The notes beneath the pieces are model-generated. The model made no database searches. It saw only the letters and a program-made list of their open reading frames with translations, and had not been told where the DNA came from. Both the position numbers and the translations under genes were made by a program. Of a stretch of 64,000 nucleotides of DNA, positions 41,471-52,310 are shown in pieces. Origin of the DNA: Rhodobacteraceae bacterium HTCC2083 (lineage in GTDB: Bacteria > Pseudomonadota > Alphaproteobacteria > Rhodobacterales > Rhodobacteraceae); the NCBI GenBank assembly GCA_000156115.1, contig DS995276.1, positions 3,084,178 to 3,148,177 of the forward strand. The letters run 5' to 3'. Numbering within the stretch: the stretch's first letter is position 1; each line of letters opens with the position of its first letter.

Positions 41471-44400
41471 TTATTCCGCAGCTTTGAGCGAGGTCATCAT
41501 AGGTGCAGGTTCTGCTTCAGGCGCGTAGCTTTCCACTGGGTCCTCATCGTCGTCCCAAAGAATCATCGGTGATTTCACACGCCTTGCCTGACGCTGAAGC
41601 GCCCAATCTCGCGCGGCATTGCTGGAGCGACCCATTGACAGTTTTGCCAGCAAACGCGCTATCCAAAGCACATAGGTGCTTGCCCAAACCCGCAGCGCCA
41701 GCATGGACGGTGTGAATACCAATGTCAGAACCGTAGCAATCCCAAGGCCGAACACCACGGCTGTCGCCAGTTGTTTCCACCAAAGCGCGGTTGGGCTGTC
41801 AATGGAATAGCCGCCCCCGATGAAGTCAAGACTAAGGCCGAACATCATTGGCGCGAGGCCTGCCATAGTGGTGATTGTGGTCAGCAAAACAGGGCGAATG
41901 CGATCTTCGGCTGTACGCACAATCGCCTCGATTTTTGGCATGTAGCGCGAATAATCTTGGTAGGTGTCGATCAGAACAATGTTGTTGTTCACCACGATCC
42001 CTGCGAGTGCCACGATGCCGGTACCCGTCATAATGATGGAGAATGCCTGATCCATCACCAACATGCCTATCAGCACTCCTGTGGTGGACAGGATGACCGC
42101 AAGCAAAACCAGCACAGAGTTATAAAAACTATTGAATTGTGCCAAAAGGATGATGAACATCAGACCCAAAGCGCCCGCGAATGCGGTGGATAGGAATTGC
42201 TGACTTTCGGCTTCTTCTTCCTGATCGCCTGTCCATTCAAATTGGACGCCAGCGGGCAATGGATTGGTCTCTAACCATTCTGTCAGTGTAGCAATCCGTT
42301 CATTAGGGGTGATTGGCAAGGCTTTGGTATCGCCGTTCTCGTCTGTGATGTCTTTGGTCAAATCGCTGGCCACCGCAGCTTTCACATCGAAGTAGCGCTT
42401 TTGATCAATGCGATTGATCTCCGCGAGTTTTTTCACCGGCTTGCGCGTGGTAAAGTTGCTGAGCGGGATCAAGCCGTCACGTGTGCGCACTTTGAGGGTA
42501 TCGAGTGTGCTTAGAAAGCGGTCCTCTTCGGGAAGTCGTACGCGGATTTCAATCTCTTCATCAGAGCTATCAACCCGCATTGTATCGAGCAGAATGCCGC
42601 GTGTGACCAGTTGCACCATGCCCCCAACCGTCGCGACGTCCGCGCCGTAACGGCCCGCTTTCTGCACGTCCACATCAATCTGCCAGTCGATGCCGGGCAG
42701 GGGGCGCGTGTCTTCGATTAGTTGCAAGCCGACGGTGTCTTCAAATTGCGCGCGCGCAAGGGCGGTTGCTTTGAGCAAATCATCCCAATCGTCACCCTTA
42801 AGGCGCAAATGCACGGGCTTACCCGAGGCGGGACCACGGGCCTGGGCGAGGATTTCAATCTCGATCCCAGGGATCTGTTGCAGTTGCTCCGTCAGTTCCG
42901 CGATGACCGTGTCGCCATCAAGTTCGGGGCTATCCCGACGATCTTCCCATGGTATTGTCTCAAGCTGCACCTGACCGATGGTTTCTTTCGGCGTTGCTGC
43001 ACCAGAGGCATCTGTGTTTAAGCCGCCTTCGCCCGCGAACGCAAATGCGCTTTGCACGCCTGGGTGGCGCAGAACGACCGCTTCGGCTTTGGCGACCAAA
43101 GCGTCCTTTTCGTCCAAGGACAGGTTGCCGCGCGCAAGCACGTATACGATGGCTTGCTCTGGCTCGCTTTCAACGAAGAATTCGACGCCATTGTTGTTCT
43201 CGCCAAAATAGCTGAACGTGCTCATCACAAAGAATCCAACCGCAACAATTGAGACCAGCGGCATGATCGGATTGCCCGCGATGGATTTGATAGCGTAGCC
43301 AAATAAGGTGCGCTTGTTGCCTGCCCTGATCTTTGTCGCGCGGCGCTCGAATTTTGCCGCACCAAGGGTCACAGAAGCTGCAAAGGCGCCAAACAGGAAC
43401 AAAGCTACACCCGGCAATGCGCCGACAAAGCCTTCGGCAATGGCTTGTCCGCCGAACAGATAGCCCGGGTTCAGCACCTGCATCGCGCCCAGGAACACCA
43501 GATATAACGCGGGTGGCACCAAAAGCGCGCGCACGAGCCATGGCAGCTTTGCACGTAAGGCGTCGGATGTTTTACCGAATGCACGGCTCAGGCGGCCAGT
43601 TACACCGCCCATGACGGGCAAATACACCAGCGCTACAACTAGCGAAGCAGAAAGAACGAAGATCAACGTGACGGGTAACATGCCCATGAACTGGCCGGGC
43701 ACGCCGGGCCAGAACAGCATCGGCAGGAAGGCACAGAGCGTCGTCGCAGTCGAAGAGACGATTGGCCAGAACATACGCTTGGCGGCTTCGACATAGGCAT
43801 CCATTGGGCCGGAGCCTTGCGAGATGCGTTTGTCTGCGTATTCTACGACCACGATGGCACCGTCGACCAACATGCCTACTGCAAGGATTAGACCAAACAT
43901 CACGATGTTTGAAATCGTAACTTCCATCACCGCGAGGAACACGAAGCACAACAAAAACGACGTCGGAATCGCAAAGCCCACAAGCAATGCAGGCCGCGTG
44001 CCAAGGGCTGCGAGAACCACAATCATCACCAGTGCAATCGCTGTCAGAACGGACCCTTCAAGCTGACTGACCATCGACCCAACCGTGCGCGACTGATCGT
44101 TTGACGTGCCCACATCAACAGAGGCTTGCAATGGCTCTGGCCACTCTGCTCTGGCCTCATCAACAACGGTTTTGACCAGTTCTGCGGTGTCGATCAGGTT
44201 GAAGCCCTTGCGCTTTACCACTTGCAGCGCCACGGATGTTTCTCCGTTAAAGCGCGCGGTGCCTTTGCGATCTTCAAAGGTCAAAGAGATTTCCGCCAGA
44301 TCACCCAATGTGACCACGCGGTCGCCGTTGATTTTCACCGGAAGGGTGTAGATGTCTTGTACCTCATCAAACGAGGAGGGGATCTTGACGGCAAATGTGC

Positions 44401-45067
44401 CCTGCGCGCTTTCGATTTCACCGGCGGCGATCAACTGGTTGTTATTTTGAACAACCGAAATCAACTCGCCTGCGGTGACGTTGTAGGCCTCTAATCGCAA
44501 CGGATCGATCAAAACTTCGACCATTTCTTCGCGATTACCTGCTATGCCTGCTTCTAATACCGCGTCCAGCGCTTCGATCTTTTCCTGCAAGGCTTTTGCG
44601 GTTTTCGCCATCGTGCGCTCAGGAACGTTGCCTGTAAGATTGACGATGATGATCGGGAATTCGGAAAAGTTGATCTCGTTGATCGAATAGGTTTCAGCGC
44701 CTGACGGGAATTTGCCTTGAGCCGCATTCATCGCGTCGCGCACGTCGGCCATGACTTTGGTCTTGTCCCAGCCGAATTCAAACTCTAGTGCGATACCCGC
44801 GTAGCCCTCAGCCGCAGTGCCTGAAATCGACTTTAGACCGTCAAGATCTGCAAGTTCGGTTTCCATTGGCTTGACCAGCAATGTTTCGCTGTCTGCCGCT
44901 GAGATGCCGGGGAAGGGGACGGAGACGAAGAGAGCAGGAATTTCAATGTCCGGCTCGCCTTCTTTGGGCAGGCCCCAATAGGCAAAGCCCCCCGCCAAAA
45001 GCGTGAGGGCGATAAAGGCCAAAACCATGCGGGCGCGTTCTGCAGCCCAATCGACTATACCTGTCAT
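41471..45067 (-). CDS. RND efflux pump permease
   Basis: 1198 aa inner-membrane RND transporter, long for the family because of the hydrophilic C-terminal tail. The start MTGIVDWAAERARMVLAFIA is the first helix. Also present are the periplasmic porter domain (ISGTAAEGYAGIALEFEFGW), the GxxxD helix-4 region (ILAVGMLVDGAIVVVEYADK) and FIILLAQFNSFYNSVLVLLA. It works with the upstream adaptor (4-nt overlap) to export drugs, metals or lipids. No outer-membrane TolC gene is nearby. Similar architecture occurs in HAE-type and in lipid-type RND pumps. Confidence 0.93.
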   Translation of the reverse strand: MTGIVDWAAERARMVLAFIALTLLAGGFAYWGLPKEGEPDIEIPALFVSVPFPGISAADSETLLVKPMETELADLDGLKSISGTAAEGYAGIALEFEFGWDKTKVMADVRDAMNAAQGKFPSGAETYSINEINFSEFPIIIVNLTGNVPERTMAKTAKALQEKIEALDAVLEAGIAGNREEMVEVLIDPLRLEAYNVTAGELISVVQNNNQLIAAGEIESAQGTFAVKIPSSFDEVQDIYTLPVKINGDRVVTLGDLAEISLTFEDRKGTARFNGETSVALQVVKRKGFNLIDTAELVKTVVDEARAEWPEPLQASVDVGTSNDQSRTVGSMVSQLEGSVLTAIALVMIVVLAALGTRPALLVGFAIPTSFLLCFVFLAVMEVTISNIVMFGLILAVGMLVDGAIVVVEYADKRISQGSGPMDAYVEAAKRMFWPIVSSTATTLCAFLPMLFWPGVPGQFMGMLPVTLIFVLSASLVVALVYLPVMGGVTGRLSRAFGKTSDALRAKLPWLVRALLVPPALYLVFLGAMQVLNPGYLFGGQAIAEGFVGALPGVALFLFGAFAASVTLGAAKFERRATKIRAGNKRTLFGYAIKSIAGNPIMPLVSIVAVGFFVMSTFSYFGENNNGVEFFVESEPEQAIVYVLARGNLSLDEKDALVAKAEAVVLRHPGVQSAFAFAGEGGLNTDASGAATPKETIGQVQLETIPWEDRRDSPELDGDTVIAELTEQLQQIPGIEIEILAQARGPASGKPVHLRLKGDDWDDLLKATALARAQFEDTVGLQLIEDTRPLPGIDWQIDVDVQKAGRYGADVATVGGMVQLVTRGILLDTMRVDSSDEEIEIRVRLPEEDRFLSTLDTLKVRTRDGLIPLSNFTTRKPVKKLAEINRIDQKRYFDVKAAVASDLTKDITDENGDTKALPITPNERIATLTEWLETNPLPAGVQFEWTGDQEEEAESQQFLSTAFAGALGLMFIILLAQFNSFYNSVLVLLAVILSTTGVLIGMLVMDQAFSIIMTGTGIVALAGIVVNNNIVLIDTYQDYSRYMPKIEAIVRTAEDRIRPVLLTTITTMAGLAPMMFGLSLDFIGGGYSIDSPTALWWKQLATAVVFGLGIATVLTLVFTPSMLALRVWASTYVLWIARLLAKLSMGRSSNAARDWALQRQARRVKSPMILWDDDEDPVESYAPEAEPAPMMTSLKAAE

Positions 45068-46293
45068 TGTTTTGGCTCCTCAAACGTCGCTTCTACAGCG
45101 ACACCGTCCACAACATATTCTTGACCGATGACGATCACGTCTGCGACCTCGGGCAAGCCTGCAACCCAGACCCCTTCAGATGTGTCGCGCAAAAGTGATA
45201 GAGCGCGAAACTGTGCGAGGCTGTTGTCGTCCACGATGCGCACGCCTAAGTCGCCGTCATCGTTTAACGTTAGTGCTGATTGCGGAAGCAAATGCGCCTT
45301 CGCCCCATCTGCGGCGACGATGATCTCTGCGGTTTGGCCATCACGGATTTTTAAATCAGCGTTTGGCACTTGGATTTCGACGCGGAAAGTGCGGGTCGTT
45401 TGATCCGCTGATCGCGACAGGAACGTGACGCGTCCCTGAACCTCTTGTCCACCAGACAAACGCGCGCCTGCCAAAGCGCCGATTTCGACGCGGTCTACGT
45501 CTGTTTCGGGCACAAAACCAACCAACTTCATTGGATCAAGCTGAAGGATCGTAGCGCAAAGGGCTCCGGGCTGCATCAAACTGCCAAGCTCTGCCGAATC
45601 TGTTTCCAATAGGCCTTCAAATGGGGCGGTGATCTTAAGGCGATCAATGTCTTTTTGCACACTTGCGATGGCTGCTTCTGCGCTTTGGATGCCGGCACCA
45701 GTGCTTTGCAGACCACTTTTGGCAGCGGCAACGGCAGCTTCTGCGGCACGAACAGCCGCCTGCGCGGATGCGACGCGCGTTTCAGAAGCAAAGCCTCCTT
45801 CACTCAGCTTGGAGGCGGCATTGTCGTTGATCTTCGCTTCGTCAAGTCGGGCCATAGCTTCATCTAGACGTGCTTGTGCCTCTGGGACACGCGCCCTAGC
45901 TTCGGCCAAACGTGCGTTGGCCTCTGCGAGCGATGCTTCGCGTGTACCGACGTCGATCTGGCACAGCGTTTGATCCGCGGTCACATAGCTGCCTTTGCGC
46001 AGGGGTTCAGAAACGACCTGACCAGAGGTTTGTGCCCGCACCTCGACAGAGCGCGCGGCTTCCGTTTCGCCCCGCATAATAACAGCACTATCGATTTGGC
46101 GAGCTTCTGACTTAAGGGCAAATACGCGGATGATCTTCGCAAGTCCTGCTGCTTCCTCAGAGGTCTCAGGCGCGTCATCCGCAGCCTCTGTTCCGCTGGT
46201 TTGTGCGAAAGCAATGAGCTCTTCACGTTCAAAGACTAGGAAGTACAGAAAGCCAGTCACCAGTATCGCGGTGATCAAAGGAATGAGTTTCAT
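45064..46293 (-). CDS. RND efflux periplasmic adaptor (membrane fusion protein)
   Basis: 409 aa. An N-terminal membrane anchor (LIPLITAILVTGFLYFLVFE), lipoyl-like halves (VEVRAQTSGQVVSEPLRKGS and LKITAPFEGLLETDSAELG) either side of an Ala/Glu-rich coiled-coil hairpin (about residues 115-215), then the beta-barrel and membrane-proximal domains. It bridges the RND permease and an outer-membrane channel. It precedes the permease with an ATGA overlap. A palindromic operator lies 100 bp upstream. Confidence 0.93.
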   Translation of the reverse strand: MKLIPLITAILVTGFLYFLVFEREELIAFAQTSGTEAADDAPETSEEAAGLAKIIRVFALKSEARQIDSAVIMRGETEAARSVEVRAQTSGQVVSEPLRKGSYVTADQTLCQIDVGTREASLAEANARLAEARARVPEAQARLDEAMARLDEAKINDNAASKLSEGGFASETRVASAQAAVRAAEAAVAAAKSGLQSTGAGIQSAEAAIASVQKDIDRLKITAPFEGLLETDSAELGSLMQPGALCATILQLDPMKLVGFVPETDVDRVEIGALAGARLSGGQEVQGRVTFLSRSADQTTRTFRVEIQVPNADLKIRDGQTAEIIVAADGAKAHLLPQSALTLNDDGDLGVRIVDDNSLAQFRALSLLRDTSEGVWVAGLPEVADVIVIGQEYVVDGVAVEATFEEPKQ

Positions 46294-46393
46294 CTGCGTT
46301 TAGTCCTTACAAAATGTCTTTTTTCGTCAGTGTTGTCACTCATCGAAGACATAGCCTTGTTCTTTGAAAGTGCAATGACTTATAGCCAAAAAA

Positions 46394-46416
46394 CTAAACT
46401 CGTGAGTTCAGTTTAG
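46394..46416. promoter_or_regulatory. Palindromic operator upstream of the RND operon
   Basis: The arms CTAAACT (46394-46400) and AGTTTAG (46410-46416) enclose a second repeat, AACTC-GT-GAGTT (46398-46409). Nested AT-rich palindromes of this form are typical TetR-family operators, yet no regulator gene is adjacent. Confidence 0.55.
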
Positions 46417-46545
46417 GTCGCCTGCGTTGCCGGCGCAACAATTCTAGGTGCGCCAAAGTGCGCGCATCACATGGCAAGGATGTGACCGCCCCTTGGCAGG
46501 GCTGTGACATCGCGGTAAGAGAGGCAAAAAAGTGGGACCACTGGC

Positions 46546-47220
46546 ATGAGCGATACCGATAGTTTTATTGAAGAAGTCAGCGAAGAAATGCGCCGTGATC
46601 GCCTATATGGCTATATGCGCCGCTATGGCTGGATCGCGGTTCTGGCGATTTTATCCTTGGTTGGCGGAGCAGCTTGGAACGAATATAGCAAATCCCAAGC
46701 GCGCGCTGAGGCGCAAAGCGCGGGCAACGCAATCTTGGCAGCCCTGGAAGCAGACGATCCGCAAGAGCGAGTGAAGTCGCTCGAAGCGCTGCAATCGGAA
46801 GACATTACTGAGGGCGCAAAAGCCGTTGTCAGCTTGATGCAAGCGGCAGAGCAATCCGCCGGTGATGATCCTGCTGGCGCGCAAACTGCGTTGGAAGCAA
46901 TCGCGGTGGATGGTAGCCTGCCCGAAATTTACCGCCAAATCGCGTCTTTCAAGTCGGCTACAAAAAGTGGCGGATCGCTCAGCATGGAGGACCGTCGTCT
47001 GCGCCTTGACGCGCTCAGCGCACCGGGTACGTCGCTTCGTTTGCTTGCAACCGAACAGTTGGCGATGCTCGATATCGAGGCGGGCGACACGGCTGCCGCA
47101 CTCGAAAAACTACAAGGTATTGTTGTAGACGCAGAGGTGACAGCGGGCTTGCGTCAACGGGCAACGCAGCTCATTGTTGCATTAGGTGCAGAACCAGACG
47201 TATTATCGGGTCAAAATTAA
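46546..47220 (+). CDS. YfgM-like tetratricopeptide membrane protein
   Basis: 224 aa. The N-terminal cytoplasmic stretch FIEEVSEEMRRDRLYGYMRR is followed by one transmembrane helix (YGWIAVLAILSLVGGAAWNEY) and a periplasmic TPR-like helical domain (AALEADDPQERVKSLEALQS). This is the pattern of YfgM/UPF0070, an ancillary SecYEG-associated chaperone partner. It lies upstream of bamB and der, the order (yfgM-bamB-der) known in proteobacteria, which supports the call. Confidence 0.88.
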   Translation: MSDTDSFIEEVSEEMRRDRLYGYMRRYGWIAVLAILSLVGGAAWNEYSKSQARAEAQSAGNAILAALEADDPQERVKSLEALQSEDITEGAKAVVSLMQAAEQSAGDDPAGAQTALEAIAVDGSLPEIYRQIASFKSATKSGGSLSMEDRRLRLDALSAPGTSLRLLATEQLAMLDIEAGDTAAALEKLQGIVVDAEVTAGLRQRATQLIVALGAEPDVLSGQN

Positions 47221-47296
47221 GCTGTCTGGCGCGTATTGTGCCAGGAATTATCAAGCCCGCACAGACGGGATGCACTATCAAAGGGGGCTTTGAGCA

Positions 47297-48619
47297 GTGA
47301 CGACATCTAAGTTTATCATGGCGGGCGTGGCTCTCGCGGTAATGGCAAGTTGTACGGAAAATAACATCATTTTACCTGGCAAACGCGAAGATTTACGCGC
47401 GCCGTTCGGAGAAACCTCTGAAGAGCGCGTGAAAAGTGAGAGCGTCACGCAAAAGATTTCGCTGGCTAAGCAAGTGAGCAATGCCAATTGGCAGCAGCGC
47501 ATAGGAACGCCGTCAACGCGAACTTCGCATCCTGCTTTGGCGCAAAACCTAACGGGTATTCAGTGGTCCACACCTATCGGTCAGGGTGATAGCCGACGCT
47601 ATCGTATCACTGCTGACCCCGTGGTGGCGGATGACCGCATCTTTGTGATGGATGCTAAGAGCACAGTCTCGGCGGTATCGCTCAGCGGGCAAAAGCTATG
47701 GTCTGTGAACATCACACCGGATCGCGATCGTGAAAGCGACGCGGGCGGCGGTGGTTTGGCATACGGCGATGGCAAACTGATCGTCACATCCGGCTTTGGC
47801 AACCTGCGCGCGCTTGATCCTGCCAGCGGCGCTGAGATTTGGACGCAAGACCTTGATGCCGCAACAACGGGCACGCCGTCCATTTCGCGTGGTTTGGTCT
47901 ACGTTGTTGGAGGCGATAACGTGGCGTGGGCGGTGAATTCCGACAGCGGTCGTGTTGTTTGGCAGCTTGACGGATCAGCGGGCATTTCGCGTGTTTCTGG
48001 CGGGCCTGCGCCTGCGGTGGGCGATGATCTTGTGGTCTTTGCGTTTGGTTCGGGTGAGTTGCAAGCGGCCTTCCGCAAAGGTGGTGCGCGTCGTTGGGAT
48101 GCGACTTTGGCGGGTCAGCGTCGCGGCATTGCGGCCACGACTGTCAGCGACATAACCGGCGATCCGGTTATTTCTGGCAACACGATCTACGCGGGTAGCT
48201 ATTCAGGTCGCATCGTCGCGCTGAACACGGATAGCGGTGCGCGTCTGTGGACCGCAAAAGATGGCGCGCTTGGTCCTGTGTGGCCAGCAGGTGGATCTGT
48301 GTTTGCGGTCACTGATCGCAACGAATTGGTGCGTTTGGATAATAGCACGGGCGAACGGATTTGGGGTGCACGTTTGCCGTTCTTCACCCGTGAGATCCGT
48401 CGCCGCAGCGTTGAAGTCGTTGCGCATTACGGGCCAATCATCGCGGGTGGTCGTTTGATCGTTGGCTCTAACGACGGTGTTGTCCGCAGCTTTGACCCTG
48501 AATCTGGCGCGTCGCTTGGCGCGGTCGAGGTGCCCGGTGGTGTGACGACTAATCCAGTTGTTGCAGGAAACACGCTCTATGTTGTGTCGCGCAAAGGTGT
48601 GCTGCACGCGCTTCGTTAA
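47297..48619 (+). CDS. bamB: Outer membrane protein assembly factor BamB (PQQ-like propeller lipoprotein)
   Basis: 440 aa with a GTG start at 47297 preceded by AAGGGGG. Lipoprotein signal peptide with lipobox AVMASC. An eight-bladed beta-propeller of PQQ-type repeats follows (VSALSGQKLWSVNITPDR-like blades: AVSLSGQKLWSVNI, LDPASGAEIWTQDL, AVNSDSGRVVWQLDG, ALNTDSGARLWTAKDG). BamB helps the BAM complex insert outer-membrane barrels. The neighbours yfgM-like and der match the conserved order. Confidence 0.92.
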   Translation: MTTSKFIMAGVALAVMASCTENNIILPGKREDLRAPFGETSEERVKSESVTQKISLAKQVSNANWQQRIGTPSTRTSHPALAQNLTGIQWSTPIGQGDSRRYRITADPVVADDRIFVMDAKSTVSAVSLSGQKLWSVNITPDRDRESDAGGGGLAYGDGKLIVTSGFGNLRALDPASGAEIWTQDLDAATTGTPSISRGLVYVVGGDNVAWAVNSDSGRVVWQLDGSAGISRVSGGPAPAVGDDLVVFAFGSGELQAAFRKGGARRWDATLAGQRRGIAATTVSDITGDPVISGNTIYAGSYSGRIVALNTDSGARLWTAKDGALGPVWPAGGSVFAVTDRNELVRLDNSTGERIWGARLPFFTREIRRRSVEVVAHYGPIIAGGRLIVGSNDGVVRSFDPESGASLGAVEVPGGVTTNPVVAGNTLYVVSRKGVLHALR

Positions 48620-48713
48620 AGAGCAAGGCGCTGGGTAATGGGTCGGAGTTGGGCCTTTCGCCCGCGCGCGCTTTGCGTTAGAGCGGCCCCTTGAACCCAA
48701 CTGGAGCTTTTCA

Positions 48714-50186
48714 ATGAGCTTTACACTCGCCATCGTGGGCCGCCCGAACGTAGGCAAATCCACATTATTCAATCGCCTTGTTGGCAAACGCTTGGCTTTG
48801 GTCGATGACCAGCCAGGGGTCACGCGTGATCTTCGTGAAGGCGATGCACGCCTTGCGGACTTACGTTTTACTGTGATTGACACTGCCGGCCTTGAAGAGG
48901 CGACCGACGAAAGCCTGCAAGGGCGTATGCGCCGTTTGACCGAGCGCGCGGTCGATATGGCTGACATCTGCCTTTTTATGATCGATGCGCGTGCAGGGGT
49001 GACGCCTGCGGATCAAGTGTTTGCCGAGATTCTGCGCAAACGCTCCGCACATGTGATTTTGGCCGCCAACAAGGGCGAAGGCTCTGCTGCGGATGCGGGT
49101 GTAATTGAAGCGTATTCCCTAGGTCTGGGAGAGCCGATTCGACTGTCTGCGGAACACGGCGAAGGTCTGAACGACCTCTATACCCAACTGATGCCGCTCG
49201 CGGACGGGTTTGCAGAACGCGCTTTAGACCAAGCGCCAGAGACCGATGTTGCGCTTGATGAGGATGACGAGTGGGATGAAAACCGCCCATTCGAAATGCC
49301 AACAGCCAAGAAGCCGATGCAAATCGCGGTAGTCGGGCGCCCGAACGCGGGTAAATCTACGCTGATCAATATGATCATGGGCGAAGATCGTCTGCTGACG
49401 GGGCCGGAAGCGGGCATCACGCGCGACGCGATTTCGCTGCGTAGTGAATGGAACGGTACGCATATTCGTATTTTCGACACCGCTGGCATGCGCAAAAAAG
49501 CTAAAGTTCAGGACAAACTTGAAAAGCTGTCTGTTTCAGATGGTTTGCGCGCAGTTAAATTTGCTGAGGTTGTGGTTGTTCTACTCGACGCCGCCATTCC
49601 GTTCGAGCAACAAGATCTGCGTATTGCGGATCTTGCGGAACGCGAAGGCCGCGCGGTGATTGTTGCGGTGAATAAATGGGATATCGAGGACGACAAGCAA
49701 AACAAGCTACGCGATTTGCGCGAAAGTTTTGAGCGCCTTTTGCCGCAATTGCGCGGTGCACCTTTGGTGACAGTTTCAGCGAAAACGGGTCGCGGTTTGG
49801 ATCGCTTGCACGATGCAATTTTGAGCGCTTACAAGACGTGGAACACACGTGTGCCCACAGCTGCTTTGAACCGCTGGCTTGCGGGTATGGTCGAAGCTCA
49901 TCCGCCCCCCGCGCCAGCAGGAAAGCGGATTAAGTTGCGCTATATGACGCAAGCAAAAACCCGTCCTCCGGGCTTTGTGGTGATGTGTTCCTTGCCCGAA
50001 AAGATGAGCGAGAGCTATTCGCGATATCTGGTCAATGGTCTCCGAACTGACTTTGATATGCCTGGCACGCCGATCCGTCTTTATATGCGCTCCCAGAACG
50101 ACTCAAACCCGTTCAAAGGGCGCAAGAAGGCAGGTCCGTCAAAATTACGTAAGCACTTGAAGTCAAACGTGGAACGTCAGCGCTAA
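48714..50186 (+). CDS. der: GTPase Der (EngA), ribosome assembly
   Basis: 490 aa with two tandem G domains: first P-loop GRPNVGKST (residues 9-17) with DTAGLEEA, second GRPNAGKST (about residue 209) with DTAGMRKK and NKWD. The C-terminal KH-like domain ([19 protein letters not shown]) binds rRNA. It is essential for 50S assembly. The 3' end overlaps the convergent TspO-like gene by 4 nt. Confidence 0.97.
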   Translation: MSFTLAIVGRPNVGKSTLFNRLVGKRLALVDDQPGVTRDLREGDARLADLRFTVIDTAGLEEATDESLQGRMRRLTERAVDMADICLFMIDARAGVTPADQVFAEILRKRSAHVILAANKGEGSAADAGVIEAYSLGLGEPIRLSAEHGEGLNDLYTQLMPLADGFAERALDQAPETDVALDEDDEWDENRPFEMPTAKKPMQIAVVGRPNAGKSTLINMIMGEDRLLTGPEAGITRDAISLRSEWNGTHIRIFDTAGMRKKAKVQDKLEKLSVSDGLRAVKFAEVVVVLLDAAIPFEQQDLRIADLAEREGRAVIVAVNKWDIEDDKQNKLRDLRESFERLLPQLRGAPLVTVSAKTGRGLDRLHDAILSAYKTWNTRVPTAALNRWLAGMVEAHPPPAPAGKRIKLRYMTQAKTRPPGFVVMCSLPEKMSESYSRYLVNGLRTDFDMPGTPIRLYMRSQNDSNPFKGRKKAGPSKLRKHLKSNVERQR

Positions 50187-50884
50187 ATGCGCTGACTCCT
50201 AATAAGCGTAAACGCTAGCACTGCAATTCCAAAGGCTGCGAAGGCGCTGACGGGAAGTGTGACTACCCCGTTTGCGACGACAATTCCAACCAATGCCCAT
50301 ATTATGGTGAGTAGGTATTCAGGTGCTGCACGCATTTTGTAGACGGCCAAAGCACTAGATAATGCGCCCAAGATGCCCGCAAACGCCCAGCCGAATGATC
50401 CCGTAATAAGCCCATACCCAGCTGCCGTTGTTCCGATGGAAACCCAGCTCGCCGCGGTCAGCCAGCCTGCATAAATCCCGACCGGCGCTTGGAACCACCA
50501 GCGATCCACGTAAGGCGCGCGGATGAGCGCGGTGATTGCGCCAAGTGCCATGATGATGATGGTGATAGTCGCCCAGATCGCGCTTGCATTCGCGATGGCA
50601 AGCCATGGGACACCCACCGCAAGGCTGATGGCAAGGGGCAGGCGGGCTGCGTGCCAATCACCTGCGTCCGCGCGTTTCCACAAGCCCAACACGGCAGAAA
50701 CGATCAGCCAAGTATAGATCAAACCCCAGATTGCAAAGGCATAGCCTTCGGGTTGGATCGGCGGATCAATCTGCGGGTTCGGCAGTTGATCAGGCGTGAA
50801 GCCCGAGAATGGAGCTGTGAACGCGGGTGAGATCGCGAATGCGATGCTCAACACGAGGATTGCGGCGGCGGTAAATTTTTCCAT
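50183..50884 (-). CDS. TspO/MBR-related membrane protein
   Basis: 233 aa with about seven hydrophobic segments. [20 protein letters not shown] and [20 protein letters not shown] resemble tryptophan-rich TspO/MBR-related proteins, though it is longer than classical five-helix TspO (about 160 aa). Tetrapyrrole binding is known for true TspO; here it is only a possibility. A single-gene unit, convergent with der. Confidence 0.65.
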   Translation of the reverse strand: MEKFTAAAILVLSIAFAISPAFTAPFSGFTPDQLPNPQIDPPIQPEGYAFAIWGLIYTWLIVSAVLGLWKRADAGDWHAARLPLAISLAVGVPWLAIANASAIWATITIIIMALGAITALIRAPYVDRWWFQAPVGIYAGWLTAASWVSIGTTAAGYGLITGSFGWAFAGILGALSSALAVYKMRAAPEYLLTIIWALVGIVVANGVVTLPVSAFAAFGIAVLAFTLIRSQRI

Positions 50885-50933
50885 GAGCAGGTACGTAGAC
50901 GCCCCTTAACCCAAGTCAACAAGAGCGTAGATG

Positions 50934-52226
50934 CTAAGCTAGGACACCGTCTGCTGTGAGGGTTGATTTGCCGCCCAAGTAAGGCGCAAGCACCTCTGGC
51001 AGTTCAATCGAGCCATCGGTTTGCTGACCATTTTCCAGAACAGCAATCAGACAGCGTCCAACCGCAAGCCCAGAGCCATTCAGTGTGTGTACGAACTGGG
51101 GCTTGCCACCATCTTCGGGCTTAAACCGCGCATTCATACGGCGGGCCTGAAAATCTCCCGTTGTGGAGACGGAGCTGATCTCGCGGTACGCATTCTGACC
51201 CGGCAGCCATGCTTCGATATCAAATGTGCGGTGCGCACCGAAACCCATGTCGCCCGTGCACAAAAGAATCGTGCGGTAGGGAACGCCCAGCTTTTCCAAA
51301 AGACCTTCTGCGCAAGCGAGCATGCGTTTTTGTTCGGCATCGCTGTCGTCGGGATGGGTGACTGAGACCATTTCAACCTTTTCGAACTGGTGTTGGCGCA
51401 GCATGCCAGACGTATCACGTCCCGCGCTGCCCGCTTCAGAGCGGAAACACAGCGTGTGTGCGGTCATGCGAATTGGCAAAGCGCTATGGTCAAGCACGTC
51501 GCCCGCAACGGAATATGTCAGCGGCACTTCGGATGTCGGCACCAGCCACCAGCCGTTGGTGGTTTGATAGCTGTCTTCGCCGAATTTCGGCAGCTTGTCG
51601 GTGCCATACATAGCCTCATCGCGCACCAGCACGGGGCTGTTGACTTCAGTCAGGCCATTTTCGTCCACGTGCGTGTCGATCATGAACTGCGCGAGCGCGC
51701 GGTGGATACGTGCAACCGGGCCCTTGAGCATAACAAAACGCGCGCCGGAAATCTTAGCGGCGGTGTCGAAATCCATGGAGGCTGCAACGCCTGCGATCTC
51801 AAAATGCTCTTTCGCATCGAAATTAAAAGTTCTTGGTGCGCCCCAAAGTCTGACCTCCTTATTGTCGTCTTCGTCCGCGCCATCAGGCACATCGACAGCA
51901 GGAAGATTGGGAATACGCGCAAGCATATCGGTGAGGCGCGCATCTTCGGCCTTGGCTTCCTCGTTTAACTGCGCAACGGCGGCTTTTTTCTCGGTCACCA
52001 AAGCGCGCAGGCGTTCGAATTCTGCCTCATCGCCAGAGGCTTTCGCAGCGCCTACCAGTTTGGATGCTTTGTTCTGCTCTGCCTGCGCTTCTTCAGCAGC
52101 CTGAATTTTGCTGCGGCGGGCGGAGTCTATGGCTAGTATTTGCTCTGACAAGGGCGCGTCACCACGGCGGGCGAGGGCCGCATCAAAAGTTTCGGCGTTG
52201 TCGCGAATTGCGCGGATATCATGCAT
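50934..52226 (-). CDS. serS: Seryl-tRNA synthetase
   Basis: 430 aa class II synthetase. The N-terminal coiled-coil arm for tRNA is [20 protein letters not shown]. Catalytic motifs: motif 2 [28 protein letters not shown], and motif 3 [18 protein letters not shown]. It charges tRNA-Ser. The ATG at 52226 follows no better candidate upstream. Confidence 0.97.
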   Translation of the reverse strand: MHDIRAIRDNAETFDAALARRGDAPLSEQILAIDSARRSKIQAAEEAQAEQNKASKLVGAAKASGDEAEFERLRALVTEKKAAVAQLNEEAKAEDARLTDMLARIPNLPAVDVPDGADEDDNKEVRLWGAPRTFNFDAKEHFEIAGVAASMDFDTAAKISGARFVMLKGPVARIHRALAQFMIDTHVDENGLTEVNSPVLVRDEAMYGTDKLPKFGEDSYQTTNGWWLVPTSEVPLTYSVAGDVLDHSALPIRMTAHTLCFRSEAGSAGRDTSGMLRQHQFEKVEMVSVTHPDDSDAEQKRMLACAEGLLEKLGVPYRTILLCTGDMGFGAHRTFDIEAWLPGQNAYREISSVSTTGDFQARRMNARFKPEDGGKPQFVHTLNGSGLAVGRCLIAVLENGQQTDGSIELPEVLAPYLGGKSTLTADGVLA

Positions 52227-52310
52227 GTCAGTAGCCCTTGAGCGAGTCGATTTATGTGCACGGTTTAACCGAGCCGTGCGGTGGGGTGAAGCTGGTCTTT
52301 GACGGTGTCT

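Noticed and set aside
47226-47246. CTGGC..GCCAG hairpin between the YfgM-like gene and bamB
   Set aside because: A five-bp stem with no T run, within a conserved operon order. Not enough for a terminator.
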